This document shows positions 1-8,591 of a stretch of 64,000 bases of DNA, piece after piece. Numbering within the stretch: position 1 is the stretch's first letter; each line of letters opens with the position of its first letter. Origin of the DNA: Akkermansia sp. (GTDB taxonomy: Bacteria > Verrucomicrobiota > Verrucomicrobiia > Verrucomicrobiales > Akkermansiaceae). The notes under the pieces are model-generated. The model did no database searches. It was not told the DNA's origin and saw only the letters and a list, made by a program, of their open reading frames with translations. The translations under genes and the position numbers were made by a program. Location: positions 18,477 to 82,476 of the forward strand of contig JAFQEY010000035.1 of assembly GCA_017398765.1 (NCBI GenBank), in the 5' to 3' direction.

Positions 1-1022
1 TAGGATGTCCCCGGTATGGGGTCAGAAATCACACCCGTGTACTTGCCGAGGCCCTTGATATTGTCCACCAGATTGACACTCACCTCACGAACATCCGGCA
101 CAAGCCCCAGGAGCGCATTGGCTGAGCGCAAAGCCTCCAACGCCATCTCAGGATTAGTCCCCATGCTCTTGCCGGCAACCGAAGCAGCCTTCACACCGTG
201 GTTCAGGAACTTGGCTGCATGCGTGGCTGCACGCAGGGGCTCCATGCGGTAACTGGCGGGGCTGGATTCTATCACCTTGTAAATCCACCCGGCATTCTCA
301 GGGTTCTGTGTAGCCACCTTGACAATGGTACCCAACCCGGTCATGGCCAAATCATCCGGCACTCGCCCCTTGGACTTGCGGGACAGATCCAGATACTGGC
401 CGGCTTTTTTGAAATCCGGCTGCGGCTTGAGCAGATAAGACTGCACCAGCAGGAAACACACACGGCCGTCCAGCTTCAACTGACGCTCCGTGCGGCTTAC
501 CTTATTCTTCTTTAACAGGTCAAGGTACTCCTCCAACAGCGGAATAGCCTCATCAAACTTGGCCGCAACACCGGGAGTCTTGGCATCACCGGCACCCTGC
601 AAGTAGCGGCAATGCCCCATCTGGAAGATACACTGAGTCAAGTACGGAGCGTATGCCTCCGGCATTCTGTCCTTCAGCATTGCCTTTGCTTTTTCCAACA
701 AAGCCTTGTCTTTCCACTTGGCACTGTCGCGGAACTCCTTGTACGCGTTGTACGCCTCATCATATCGTTTGGCGGTGCGCAGAATCTCACCCTTTTCGTA
801 TGCATAGAAAGGCATGAGGTAGGCAAACTGCTTTGCCATGGCACCATTGCCACTGTAGCGCTTCAACACCTGTTCACAGAGAGCCAATGCCTCATCCGCC
901 CTGCCGGCTCCGGAGAGCTTCTTCACCTGCCCCAGAGAAGACAGGGGATCCTGTGCATGGCTCACCATGGGTGCGGTCAGTGCCAGCGCCGCCATCACGG
1001 TTGCTATGGAATAATTGTTCAT
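1..1022 (-). CDS. Secreted tetratricopeptide-like repeat protein (partial)
   Basis: Reading the minus strand from the ATG at 1022-1020 gives an open frame that runs off the window edge, so the C-terminus is missing. It begins with a signal peptide (MNNYSIATVMAALALTAP, cleavage near SHA-QDP), followed by helical, Ala/Leu/Lys-rich segments with repeated pairs such as ADEALALCEQVLKRY and AAKFDEAIPLLEEYLDLL that resemble TPR helices. It is the last visible gene of an exbB-exbD-exbD set on the same strand. In Verrucomicrobiota and Planctomycetota a periplasmic TPR protein often follows such genes, so a role in the same energy-coupled envelope machine is inferred. The exact function is unknown. Confidence 0.7.
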   Translation of the reverse strand, partial: MNNYSIATVMAALALTAPMVSHAQDPLSSLGQVKKLSGAGRADEALALCEQVLKRYSGNGAMAKQFAYLMPFYAYEKGEILRTAKRYDEAYNAYKEFRDSAKWKDKALLEKAKAMLKDRMPEAYAPYLTQCIFQMGHCRYLQGAGDAKTPGVAAKFDEAIPLLEEYLDLLKKNKVSRTERQLKLDGRVCFLLVQSYLLKPQPDFKKAGQYLDLSRKSKGRVPDDLAMTGLGTIVKVATQNPENAGWIYKVIESSPASYRMEPLRAATHAAKFLNHGVKAASVAGKSMGTNPEMALEALRSANALLGLVPDVREVSVNLVDNIKGLGKYTGVISDPIPGTS

Positions 1023-1146
1023 ATCTTTATTCTGAAATTATATAAGAGAAAATTTGCGGTTACAATCGAACAAAGAAGGGGAGCTAACGGGCACCGGCAT
1101 GTGCCCCAGCAGCTCCCCTTGATTTGTTCGGAGAAAACTGTCTGCG

Positions 1147-1638
1147 TTATTCCGAGGCAGTAGTATTCAGACCAACGGTGTGAATATCCGCCTCAGCCAG
1201 AGCAGCCATCACATCCACAATGCGCTGGTGCGGCGTGGTGGGGTCACCATTTACCATCACTATCGGCTCTGTGTCCACGGCCTGCGCCTGCTCCTTGAGC
1301 GTCTTGAGAACTTCTACCAGCTGCTCGAGATTTCTCTGCGCGCGGTACGCATCTGTACCGGGCTGAGCACTCGGGTCATAAGCATCCCCCACCGGCATGT
1401 CATCATTCCAGGTAACTGAGCCATTGGCTGCCACCTGAATGCGCCCCGGTTCCACGGGGGGCGGGGCTCCGCCGGAAGCCGGCTTACCGGGGATGTTGAC
1501 ATCGAGCTTCTTCTCACTCACGAGAGAAGTAGCCACGAGGAAGTAAATAAGCAGAAGGAAGCAGCAGTCAATCATGGACGAGATTTCCATCTCAGGCTCA
1601 CCCTGTTCCTCTACGGGACGACTTTTGTGTCTTGCCAT
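1147..1638 (-). CDS. ExbD/TolR-family biopolymer transport protein (second copy)
   Basis: 163 aa. A short cytoplasmic N-terminus (MARHKSRPVEEQGEPEMEIS) precedes one membrane helix carrying the family's essential acidic residue in SSMIDCCFLLLIYFLV (Asp about residue 24), then a periplasmic domain. ExbD partners with ExbB to use proton motive force to energise outer-membrane transporters or envelope processes. It lies 21 bp downstream of the other exbD on the same strand; the two share the SRPVEE and MIDCCFLLLI segments but diverge in the periplasmic domain, so they are paralogs that may form a heteromer. Which of ExbD or TolR it corresponds to cannot be decided from sequence. Confidence 0.9.
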   Translation of the reverse strand: MARHKSRPVEEQGEPEMEISSMIDCCFLLLIYFLVATSLVSEKKLDVNIPGKPASGGAPPPVEPGRIQVAANGSVTWNDDMPVGDAYDPSAQPGTDAYRAQRNLEQLVEVLKTLKEQAQAVDTEPIVMVNGDPTTPHQRIVDVMAALAEADIHTVGLNTTASE

Positions 1639-1659
1639 ATCAGTAAACGTGTTAAAGGA

Positions 1660-2193
1660 TTAGTTGCGAGCCGGCAATGTACCGAACACCATATTGCTCA
1701 CCCCGGCGGCAGCTGCACAGCGAATCGCCGCAGCAGTGCGCTCCCACGGAGCATCCATGTCACCGCGCAGGTAGATACGGATTGCCTTTTCGTCCAGATT
1801 CTTGTTCTTGTAGAACTCTTTCTGTTTGGAGATGTAATCCGTGAGCCCTTGCGTTTCCTCCATCGAGAAACCGCGAGAGCCGGACGGATCCGTGCTATCA
1901 GCCACACCCCAGACAACACCCGAGCGCTTGTAGGTCTGCTGGTACTTCTTGAGGGCATTGGGAGCCATCTTCTCGGCATCCGCAAAGATGTTCACCACGA
2001 TACAGCCGTTGGCATCCTTCAGCTCAGAGCAGGATACTGCACTGGGCATGTTGATGCTGGGGTCCTTCGATACCGTCAGAGCCGTGGCGTTCACCACGAA
2101 GAAGATAAGCAGAAGGAAACAGCAGTCAATCATGGGAGACATATTCGGATTCCCATTGACCTCTTCCACCGGTCTGGATTTTTTCTTACCCAT
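1660..2193 (-). CDS. ExbD/TolR-family biopolymer transport protein (first copy)
   Basis: 177 aa. Same architecture as its downstream paralog: basic cytoplasmic start MGKKKSRPVEE, one transmembrane helix MSPMIDCCFLLLIFFVV with the proton-path Asp near residue 23, and a periplasmic domain rich in charged residues. It should work with the ExbB-like protein encoded upstream (about 100 bp gap, same strand). The gap holds an 8-bp inverted repeat (GTCTGCTC at 2219-2226 and GAGCAGAC at 2266-2273) that could form a hairpin in the operon mRNA. The family assignment is firm; the energised partner is unknown. Confidence 0.9.
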   Translation of the reverse strand: MGKKKSRPVEEVNGNPNMSPMIDCCFLLLIFFVVNATALTVSKDPSINMPSAVSCSELKDANGCIVVNIFADAEKMAPNALKKYQQTYKRSGVVWGVADSTDPSGSRGFSMEETQGLTDYISKQKEFYKNKNLDEKAIRIYLRGDMDAPWERTAAAIRCAAAAGVSNMVFGTLPARN

Positions 2194-2218
2194 GGTAATG
2201 AAAGTTGGTTAAGTTATT

Positions 2219-2273
2219 GTCTGCTCCCGGGGGGCACCGCTGCAGCGGAGACTCGTTACCACAGAGAGCAGAC
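2219..2273 (-). other. Inverted repeat in the exbB-exbD intergenic gap
   Basis: Perfect 8-bp arms GTCTGCTC/GAGCAGAC with a 39-nt loop lie between the exbB stop and the exbD start. No T-run follows, so it does not look like a terminator. It could stabilise or process the polycistronic mRNA. Confidence 0.35.
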
Positions 2274-2291
2274 CCGGACTCACATCAGGCC

Positions 2292-3140
2292 TTATGCCTG
2301 CTCCTCATCTTCGTCCTCTTCTTCCTCGTATTCCTCACCTTCCTCATCATCGTCACCGGAGAGGCCTTCAGGAATACGGGCAAGCTGAGCCTCAGCGTTA
2401 ATGACGTTGATGGAGGTGTTCACCATCTCCTCAATGGCATTCACGCAGTCAGCCTCACGCCCCTGAGCAGCTTTCTTCAGGAAGAAGAATGCAGGCAGAG
2501 CAATCAGGGAAATAATCAGACCCCAGAACGTGGTAAGAAGAGCCACGGAAATATCACCTGCGAGCTGGGAGGGGTCAGCCTGGCCGGCTTCAGCCAGCGT
2601 GGCGAATGCGCCCACCATACCCTGAATCGTACCGAACAGACCGATGGACGGAGCCACGGAACCGGAAAGTGCCAGCATGTCGATGCAGAACATCATACCG
2701 GGGCGTTCGTTGTTGGTGAAGTCAGCAATTGAGTCCTCAATGGCATCCTTACCCAGATCTTCGGGGCGGTTGGCATCAATATTCGGCAGAGCGTATGCCA
2801 CCAGACGGCCCAGATAGGTCGGGCTCTCGGAAGCAAGCTTAATGGCAGACTGCACACGGCACTCATTCATGAGAGCAATCAGCTCATCACGCAGGGGAGC
2901 CGGGCAGAACTTGTCCTTCTTGAGATTCAGCATGCAATACACCACAAGACAAAGCGTAATGGCAAGAAGGACAACGAGCGGAATCATAGTCCAGCCACCG
3001 TCAATCACCCACTTGTCCAGCATGCTCTTCTGGGTTGCACCACCGGAACCGGCTTCCTGAGCAAATGCAGAACCGGCAAACATCGCCATCGTCACAAGGG
3101 ACATGGCCCGTACAGCGAAACGAGTAATCGTTGATTTCAT
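2292..3140 (-). CDS. exbB: ExbB/TolQ/MotA-family proton channel protein
   Basis: 282 aa from the ATG at 3140. I chose this start because it gives a clean signal peptide (MKSTITRFAVRAMSLVTMAM, then AGSAFAQ); an upstream in-frame extension to 3335 lacks support. A first membrane helix (WTMIPLVVLLAITLCLVVYC) precedes a cytoplasmic loop, then the MotA/TolQ/ExbB core with SIGLFGTIQGMVGAF and two C-terminal helices. The extreme C-terminus is very acidic (GDDDEEGEEYEEEEDEDEEQ). It forms the channel of a proton-motive-force transducer with the two downstream ExbD proteins. An N-terminal signal peptide on ExbB is absent from the E. coli protein but known in Planctomycetota/Verrucomicrobiota-type versions. 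Confidence 0.9.
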   Translation of the reverse strand: MKSTITRFAVRAMSLVTMAMFAGSAFAQEAGSGGATQKSMLDKWVIDGGWTMIPLVVLLAITLCLVVYCMLNLKKDKFCPAPLRDELIALMNECRVQSAIKLASESPTYLGRLVAYALPNIDANRPEDLGKDAIEDSIADFTNNERPGMMFCIDMLALSGSVAPSIGLFGTIQGMVGAFATLAEAGQADPSQLAGDISVALLTTFWGLIISLIALPAFFFLKKAAQGREADCVNAIEEMVNTSINVINAEAQLARIPEGLSGDDDEEGEEYEEEEDEDEEQA

Positions 3141-3360
3141 AACTACGAGAATGCAGAATTGACGCCCTCCATTTAACCAAATTTTTCCGCTTTTGCAAGA
3201 AAGATTTATCGGGAGCATCTTTTTTTCCCTCAAAAAAAGCTTATTTCCGACAAACACCCCCGCCAAACAACACAGAATCAGCACTTCATTCTTCGCAGTG
3301 CACCTCTGTGCGCTTTGGCTGCACCGGCATGCCATTCTTCAACTTTTCCGAACTGTTTGG

Positions 3361-3397
3361 AAAGAAAAAACAGGCTGTCGATACAATCGACAGCCTG
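3361..3397 (-). terminator. Rho-independent terminator of the small lipoprotein gene
   Basis: Perfect 12-bp stem (CAGGCTGTCGAT with ATCGACAGCCTG) and 3-nt loop at 3371-3397, followed on the minus strand by TTTTTTCTTT. Confidence 0.9.
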
Positions 3398-3420
3398 CGA
3401 ATCAAAATGAAACGGGAGTT

Positions 3421-3585
3421 TTACTTACCCTTGACATCCAGCACCTTCACCGGAGCCTGAGGTAAATCAATCTGCTGGCAATCCTTGGGGAAGGGGCGAA
3501 GCTTGGGCATGGCCTGTGTCTGGCAGCAGCAGGAACTGAACCCCACGGAGCACACAACAGCGAGAATGAGAGCGGTAAATTTCAT
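3421..3585 (-). CDS. Small Cys-rich lipoprotein, 54 aa
   Basis: Minus-strand ORF of 54 codons: a signal segment MKFTALILAVVCSVGFSS runs into a Cys cluster (SSCCCQTQ) that fits a lipobox-like end, followed by a short Pro/Lys-rich tail ending KVLDVKGK. The reading frame is closed by a TAA, and 24 bp downstream is a perfect 12-bp hairpin followed by a T-run, so the gene sits in its own transcription unit. This supports it being real despite its size. The function is unknown; similar short lipoproteins are common in Akkermansia-type genomes (recollection, not checked). Confidence 0.65.
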   Translation of the reverse strand: MKFTALILAVVCSVGFSSCCCQTQAMPKLRPFPKDCQQIDLPQAPVKVLDVKGK

Positions 3586-3742
3586 GTTATCAGAAGTTTG
3601 GTTGGCTATTTCCGGTAGCCATTGAAGCAGATTCAGGCGAAAGAGTCAACACCAAACTGCCAATCTCGGCTGTTTTTGTGAAAAAAAACAGAGAAAAGAG
3701 GCTCCGTGCAACCGATTTTTGTCACCACGCATGAATATAAAC

Positions 3743-3771
3743 TTGAAAAGGAGAAACGGGGCTGATATAAG
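3743..3771 (+). promoter_or_regulatory. Promoter of the AsmA-like gene
   Basis: TTGAAA (3743-3748), 17-nt spacer, TATAAG (3766-3771). The -10 box ends 12 nt before the ATG at 3784, which predicts a 5' UTR of only about 5 nt. Confidence 0.6.
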
Positions 3772-3783
3772 AGCGAAGAACCC

Positions 3784-5388
3784 ATGGCAAGAAAGAGGAA
3801 GAGGGATATATTCAGCGACAGGGGAGCCGGCAAGGCACGCCTGGTGCGGCGTATTATCCTGCTCAGCTGCGCGTGCATCGGCATCTTTCTGACTGCCGGA
3901 ATCCTTGCCTGGTACCAACTCCTGGCCTACCTGCAAGGAGACACCTTTCGGCACAAACTCTGCCGGGAGCTCCAATCTGCCACCCATGCAGAGTCCGTCA
4001 GCATGCGAGAAAATCTGCGAATCAACGGCAACACCATCGCGCAGAGTGAACTTCAACTGACGGGAATCGGCAACATCAGCACCGTTGGGGCAGAACGCAT
4101 ACTGGCTCACATAGAGCGCGGGGAACTGCTGGACAGAAAACTCCGCATCCGCAAATTAACCATGGAGGAAGGCAACATCGTGTTCCGCACAGAAAGCCCC
4201 GGAGCCACAGCCTCTGCGCCGACGGCCACCCCCGCCCCCTCACCCCGTCTCCCCATACCAACACACCATAGTACACAAGAACCCGCAACCGCCGGCTCAC
4301 GCCCTGCCTCAGTCAGCGACCGCAGCTTCATGCCAAACAGTTTTCAGCTGGATTTTGCAGAGTGTCGGGATGCGAGCATCACCCTGCAACGCGGCGAGAA
4401 ACACTACAGCCTGAGCGGCTGCAACATCACCGCGCGCCCCGTAGGCAAGAAAAAAAACTGGAACATTGAGCTGGTGGACGGTCGCCTGCACACACCCTTC
4501 AGCCAACTGAAAGACACCAACCTCAAAACCGCTACCCTGTTCTGCCACGACAACGCGATTGATTTGACCGAGTGTCGGCTCATGCTCACCCCCGGCGAGC
4601 TTCGCGCCAGAGCCTCTTACCGGCAGGACACAGAACAGTGGTCAGGCAACCTGCAACTCCACAAAGCAAACATCTCACGCCTTCTCAAGAGCGATTGGCA
4701 GAAACGCCTGGCGGGAGAACTGTTCGGCTCCTGCATCCTGCGGGGGGTCCAAAACTCCTTGCAACACGCAGAAGGCAGCCTCTCTCTGCGCAACGGCACC
4801 CTGGAAGGTCTGCCCTTCCTTTCCGAACTGAGCATAGACAACACCCGCCCCTACCGCCGCATTGAGCTGGAGAAAGCCGAGTGCAACATCTACTACCCCT
4901 ACTCTGCCCCGGAGCGCAACCTGCGCAACGCCTGGCTCTTCGATAAAGTCAACATACAGTCACGCGGCAGCACCCTCCTGCTCCGCGGGCACGTCATCAT
5001 TGCAGATGATGGCGCACTGGGCGGGCAACTCACCGTCGGCATACCCCAACACCTGGCAGAGCGTCTGCCACTGCCGGGAAAACGCTTCACACAAACCCTA
5101 TTCAACGGCCAGGGCTCCCCAGGGTATGCCTGGGTCAACATCAACCTGAGCGGCACAGTCAACTCCCCGGAGGAGGATTTGAGCGTCCGGCTCAGCACCC
5201 TCATCTCCCGTGAGATTCCCGATGCCGTGCTGGATTCCGCCGGCAACATGCTCCGGAATATCTTTGACACCAGCAACAAAAAGAAAAACTCCCCCACGGG
5301 GAGCACACCGGAGGCATTGCCCCCGGCGGACACCATCATCAACGGAGCATCAGACCTCATCAACCGCGGCATTCAAACCCTTTTCTGA
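3784..5388 (+). CDS. AsmA-like membrane-anchored periplasmic protein
   Basis: 534 aa. A basic N-terminus (MARKRKRD...VRR) precedes one transmembrane helix (about residues 22-45, IILLSCACIGIFLTAGILAW). The long periplasmic part is rich in alternating hydrophobic strands and Asn/Gly, with a low-complexity Ala/Thr/Pro stretch near residues 140-170. The strand-rich C-terminal half, with an N-terminal signal anchor, resembles the AsmA/TamB/DUF3971 group of lipid-transport or envelope-biogenesis proteins; I cannot point to a diagnostic motif, so this is an architectural guess. It is followed 10 bp later by the IF-1-like gene on the same strand. Confidence 0.55.
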   Translation: MARKRKRDIFSDRGAGKARLVRRIILLSCACIGIFLTAGILAWYQLLAYLQGDTFRHKLCRELQSATHAESVSMRENLRINGNTIAQSELQLTGIGNISTVGAERILAHIERGELLDRKLRIRKLTMEEGNIVFRTESPGATASAPTATPAPSPRLPIPTHHSTQEPATAGSRPASVSDRSFMPNSFQLDFAECRDASITLQRGEKHYSLSGCNITARPVGKKKNWNIELVDGRLHTPFSQLKDTNLKTATLFCHDNAIDLTECRLMLTPGELRARASYRQDTEQWSGNLQLHKANISRLLKSDWQKRLAGELFGSCILRGVQNSLQHAEGSLSLRNGTLEGLPFLSELSIDNTRPYRRIELEKAECNIYYPYSAPERNLRNAWLFDKVNIQSRGSTLLLRGHVIIADDGALGGQLTVGIPQHLAERLPLPGKRFTQTLFNGQGSPGYAWVNINLSGTVNSPEEDLSVRLSTLISREIPDAVLDSAGNMLRNIFDTSNKKKNSPTGSTPEALPPADTIINGASDLINRGIQTLF

Positions 5389-5398
5389 CCTTTCTCTC

Positions 5399-5626
5399 AT
5401 GAGCACATCACCATATCCCTCCCAATTCATTGATGCCGTCTGCACCATCCGTGAGCGTTTTGCGCCCACAGCATACCACGCCACCCTGCCCAACGGCAAA
5501 GAAACCGTAGCTTTTCTTCAGAAAAAAGAAGCGCATCTTGCCGCTATCATCAAACCCGGAGACCGCGTAACAGTCACCATCTGCCCGGCGGATTTTGACC
5601 GAGCCCGCATCCGCAGCATAGTGTAA
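5399..5626 (+). CDS. Divergent translation-initiation-factor IF-1-like (S1 fold) protein
   Basis: 75 aa from the ATG at 5399, just after the upstream stop. The C-terminal half IIKPGDRVTVTICPADFDRA aligns with the IF-1 signature (I-x-PGD-x-V-x-V-x-x-x-P-x-D-x-x-R-x-RI) and ends RIRSIV, like RGRI in IF-1. The N-terminal half is divergent: the AHISGKMRK segment of true IF-1 is replaced by VAFLQKKEAHLAA. It is therefore an OB-fold paralog of InfA rather than a typical InfA. It sits 15 bp before a U32 rRNA/tRNA-hydroxylation-type gene, which suggests a ribosome-linked role (inference). Confidence 0.65.
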   Translation: MSTSPYPSQFIDAVCTIRERFAPTAYHATLPNGKETVAFLQKKEAHLAAIIKPGDRVTVTICPADFDRARIRSIV

Positions 5627-5641
5627 CCCACCATCATAACC

Positions 5642-8098
5642 ATGTCACCCTCCACCCGACAAGCGGAAGTACTGGCACCGGCAGGCAATTGGGACTGCGT
5701 GCGTGCTGCCGTTGCCAACGGCGCAGATGCCGTCTACTTCGGGCTGGATCAGTTCAACGCGCGCATGCGCGCGGACAACTTCACCCGGGCTGACCTGACC
5801 GCACTCGTCCCCTTCCTGCACAGCCACGGCGTGCGTGCCTACGTCACCATGAACGTCCTCATCTTCCCCGCTGAATTTGCAGAAGCAGAGGCGTACCTGA
5901 ACACGCTGAATGACGCCGGAGTAGACGGCGTTATCGTGCAGGATACCGGGCTTGCCGCCCTCATCTCCCGCCGCAGAAAAAGCGGCCATTGGCAACTGGA
6001 GCTCCACATCTCCACCCAAATGACCATCACCTCCCCGGAAGCCGTGCGCTGGGTAGACGAACAGTTTGACCCGCAGCAAATCGTGCTCGCAAGGGAACTT
6101 TCTCTCAGGGAAATAGAAGCCTGCGCCAAAGCAACAGACAAACCCATCGAGGTATTCTGCCACGGAGCCCTCTGCGTAGCCTACTCCGGGCAATGCCTCA
6201 CCAGCGAAAGCCTGGGGCAGCGCAGTGCCAACCGCGGAGAGTGCGCCCAGGCCTGCCGCATGCCCTACCGGCTGGAGGTAGACGGCCGCATGCTCCGGCT
6301 GGGAGAACGCCGCTATCTGTTTTCCCCTCAGGATTTGTGTGCTCTGGATCTGGTGCCGCAAATGCTGGAAGCCGGCGTACACAGCTTCAAAATAGAAGGC
6401 CGACTCAAAAGCCCGGAATACGTGGCAGCCACCACCCGAGCCTACCGCCATGCCATCGATGCCGCCATGCAGCAACGCAGCATCCCCCACCGCCGCCGCG
6501 CGGCAGATCTTTACGCCATGCAAATGGCATTCTCCCGCGGCTTCTCTGCCGGCTGGCTCAACGGCACAGACCATCCCCTGCTCACCCACGGACGCTTCGG
6601 CAAAAAACGCGGAGCCCTCGCCGGCCGCATCATCCGCTGCGGAGAAGGCTGGGTGGAGCTGGAGAGCGAGCCGGTCATCCCCATTGCCCCGGGAGACGGC
6701 TTCGTCATCGATGCCGGCCAGGACAGAAACGAGGAGCAGGGAGGGCGCATCTGGCGCGTGCAGGGCACCAGACTCTACTTCCACGGCAAAGGTAGCCGCA
6801 TCAACTGGCAGAGCGTGCGCCCCGGAAACCTCCTCTGGAAAACCGCAGACCCGGCATTGGACAAAGCATTACACACCACGTGGAGCAACTTTGCCCGCCA
6901 CGCCGCAGACACAGCGCAACCGCTTGACCTCACCATCAGCGGGCGTCTGGGAGCACAACTCACCATCAGCTGCGGCGGCATCACCATCGGCAGCGGTCAA
7001 CCGCTCGAACCGGCAGAAAACCGCCCCCTGACTGAAGAAGTACTCCGCTCCCAGCTCGGCAGACTCGGCGGCACCGGCTACAGCTTGAGACACTGCCACA
7101 TAGAGCTGGAAAGCGGACTCATGCTCCCCCTCTCCATCCTCAACCGCATGCGCCGTGAACTGGTGCAACAACTCCCCAACACCCCGGCTCAGCCAATCAG
7201 CTCCCGCCACCCTGCCCCACCCACTGAAAACCGTCCCCTCTTCCCACCCATGACCCCGGCAGAGGGCTACCACCTCTCCATACTCTGCCGAGAAAAAGAA
7301 CAGGCCCTCGCCGCCGCACAAGCCGGCATCCGCCGCATTTATCTGGATCTCAAAAACCTCCGCGAGCTGGCTGACTTAACCGCCCAAATCAGAGCCACCG
7401 CGCCGGAAACAGAAGTCTGGATTGCCACCCTGCGCATCCTGAAACCGCATGAAACCGGCTATTTCAAATACATCAACACCGCCGCCCCGGACGGCGTGCT
7501 GGTGCGCAACCCCGGGGCTGCACTCTACTTCCGACAAAAAGGCATCCCCATGGTGGGTGATTTCTCACTCAACACCGCCAATCCGGAAAGCATCGCACTC
7601 TGGCAACGCTTCGGCATGCAGCTCTGCACCCCCTCCTATGATTTGAACGCCACACAACTGGCAGATTTACTGCGCAGCGGCTGCGGCCCCGCGCTGGAGC
7701 TGACCCTGCACCAGCACATCCCCATGTTCCACACAGAGCACTGCGTATTCTGCACATTCCTCTCACAGGGTCACAGCTTCAAGGACTGCGGACACCCCTG
7801 CGATCACCACCGAGTCCGCGTCATGGACCGCACCCACGCCATGCACTACCTGCGCAGCGATGAGGGCTGCCGCAACACCCTCTTCAACGGGCGTGCACAA
7901 AGTGCCGCTCGCTACACAGACAGCATGCGCCGCTGCGGACTCAACCACTTCCGCCTTGAACTGTTAGAGGAAAACGCTGAGCAGACCACCCACCTCATCT
8001 CACTCTATCTTCTGCTTCTGCAGGGAAAAATACCCGCCTCAGACCTCTTGCAACGCCTCAACCTGCTAGACCGCATCGGAGTCGTCACCCAGGCTTGA
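5642..8098 (+). CDS. U32-family protein with middle DUF3656-like region (RlhA-like)
   Basis: 818 aa. The N-terminal U32 domain starts at EVLAPAGNWDCVRAAVANGA and holds the family signature EVFCHGALCVAYSGQC followed by SANRGECAQACRMPY, whose cysteines bind a cluster in characterised members. A long middle domain and a second U32-like segment follow, with a Cys-rich end (HTEHCVFCTFLSQGHSFKDC then GHPCDHH). E. coli members RlhA and TrhP hydroxylate cytidine 2501 of 23S rRNA and uridine 34 of tRNA; the long form with a middle domain is closest to RlhA. The old peptidase name is historical. A second, shorter U32 gene lies at 38060-39319. Confidence 0.8.
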   Translation: MSPSTRQAEVLAPAGNWDCVRAAVANGADAVYFGLDQFNARMRADNFTRADLTALVPFLHSHGVRAYVTMNVLIFPAEFAEAEAYLNTLNDAGVDGVIVQDTGLAALISRRRKSGHWQLELHISTQMTITSPEAVRWVDEQFDPQQIVLARELSLREIEACAKATDKPIEVFCHGALCVAYSGQCLTSESLGQRSANRGECAQACRMPYRLEVDGRMLRLGERRYLFSPQDLCALDLVPQMLEAGVHSFKIEGRLKSPEYVAATTRAYRHAIDAAMQQRSIPHRRRAADLYAMQMAFSRGFSAGWLNGTDHPLLTHGRFGKKRGALAGRIIRCGEGWVELESEPVIPIAPGDGFVIDAGQDRNEEQGGRIWRVQGTRLYFHGKGSRINWQSVRPGNLLWKTADPALDKALHTTWSNFARHAADTAQPLDLTISGRLGAQLTISCGGITIGSGQPLEPAENRPLTEEVLRSQLGRLGGTGYSLRHCHIELESGLMLPLSILNRMRRELVQQLPNTPAQPISSRHPAPPTENRPLFPPMTPAEGYHLSILCREKEQALAAAQAGIRRIYLDLKNLRELADLTAQIRATAPETEVWIATLRILKPHETGYFKYINTAAPDGVLVRNPGAALYFRQKGIPMVGDFSLNTANPESIALWQRFGMQLCTPSYDLNATQLADLLRSGCGPALELTLHQHIPMFHTEHCVFCTFLSQGHSFKDCGHPCDHHRVRVMDRTHAMHYLRSDEGCRNTLFNGRAQSAARYTDSMRRCGLNHFRLELLEENAEQTTHLISLYLLLLQGKIPASDLLQRLNLLDRIGVVTQA

Positions 8099-8211
8099 TA
8101 CCGCTCCACACCACATATCCGCAGTACCATTTATCTGCCCGGCTTATTGCTCAGGCAATTTTTAATGGCTGCTCAAGCTGAGCGCAAAATGGGATATTGT
8201 CGGGGGAGATG

Positions 8212-8456
8212 TTCGCTCTGAAGAGCGAAGTGAATTTCTCGCCTGCGGCTCGAGTTAAATTCGGCTTTCGCCGAGCGAAATTGCTGCCTCCGGCAGCAGT
8301 GATAGAGTTCCGCAGCCCTGCGGGCTGCCATTCTTTTTCACTACCGCCGGAACGGCGGTAATTTCACTATCCACGTAGTGGATAATTTCACTCGAGCCGC
8401 AGGCGAGGATTTCACTGCACGTCAGGGCAATTTCACGTGCGGGCTTGCCCGTACAT
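8212..8456. repeat. Array of short perfect hairpins separated by ATTTCACT-like linkers
   Basis: About seven short palindromes with 2- to 5-nt loops follow one another: TTCGCTCT/AGAGCGAA, TCGGC/GCCGA, TGCTGCC/GGCAGCA, GCAGCCC/GGGCTGC, TACCGCC/GGCGGTA, TATCCAC/GTGGATA and GGGC/GCCC. The linkers repeat the motif AATTTCAC(T) (8360, 8384, 8409 and 8430 regions). The 17-mer at 8238-8254 recurs as its exact reverse complement at 8391-8407. No coding frame is evident. It lies between the U32 gene and the 3' end of a convergent PEP-CTERM gene. Confidence 0.75.
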
Positions 8457-8526
8457 CTTCCCATTTATCGCGCTCTATCCGAGAATAATGCGACTATTTT
8501 CTATCGCCAAACCAATAATATCCGGC

Positions 8527-8563
8527 AAAAAAAAACGCTGCCACCCATTACAGGCAGCAACGT
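8527..8563 (-). terminator. Terminator of PEP-CTERM gene 1
   Basis: On the minus strand GCTGCC and GGCAGC pair around a loop of about 10 nt, and the stem runs into nine Ts. The sequence TGTAATGGGTGGCAGCG is shared with the terminator of PEP-CTERM gene 3. Confidence 0.8.
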
Positions 8564-8591
8564 TGAGAATTGACTTAACATCACCAACTCT

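Noticed and set aside
1627..2732. Plus-strand ORFs of 175-253 aa opposite exbB/exbD
   Set aside because: Shadows of the exb genes; they contain Ser-run low complexity from the reverse complement of the Glu/Asp-rich tail of ExbB.
8212..8456. CRISPR array
   Set aside because: The palindromes differ in sequence and the repeated part is only an 8-nt linker; no repeats of 20 nt or more and no cas genes nearby.
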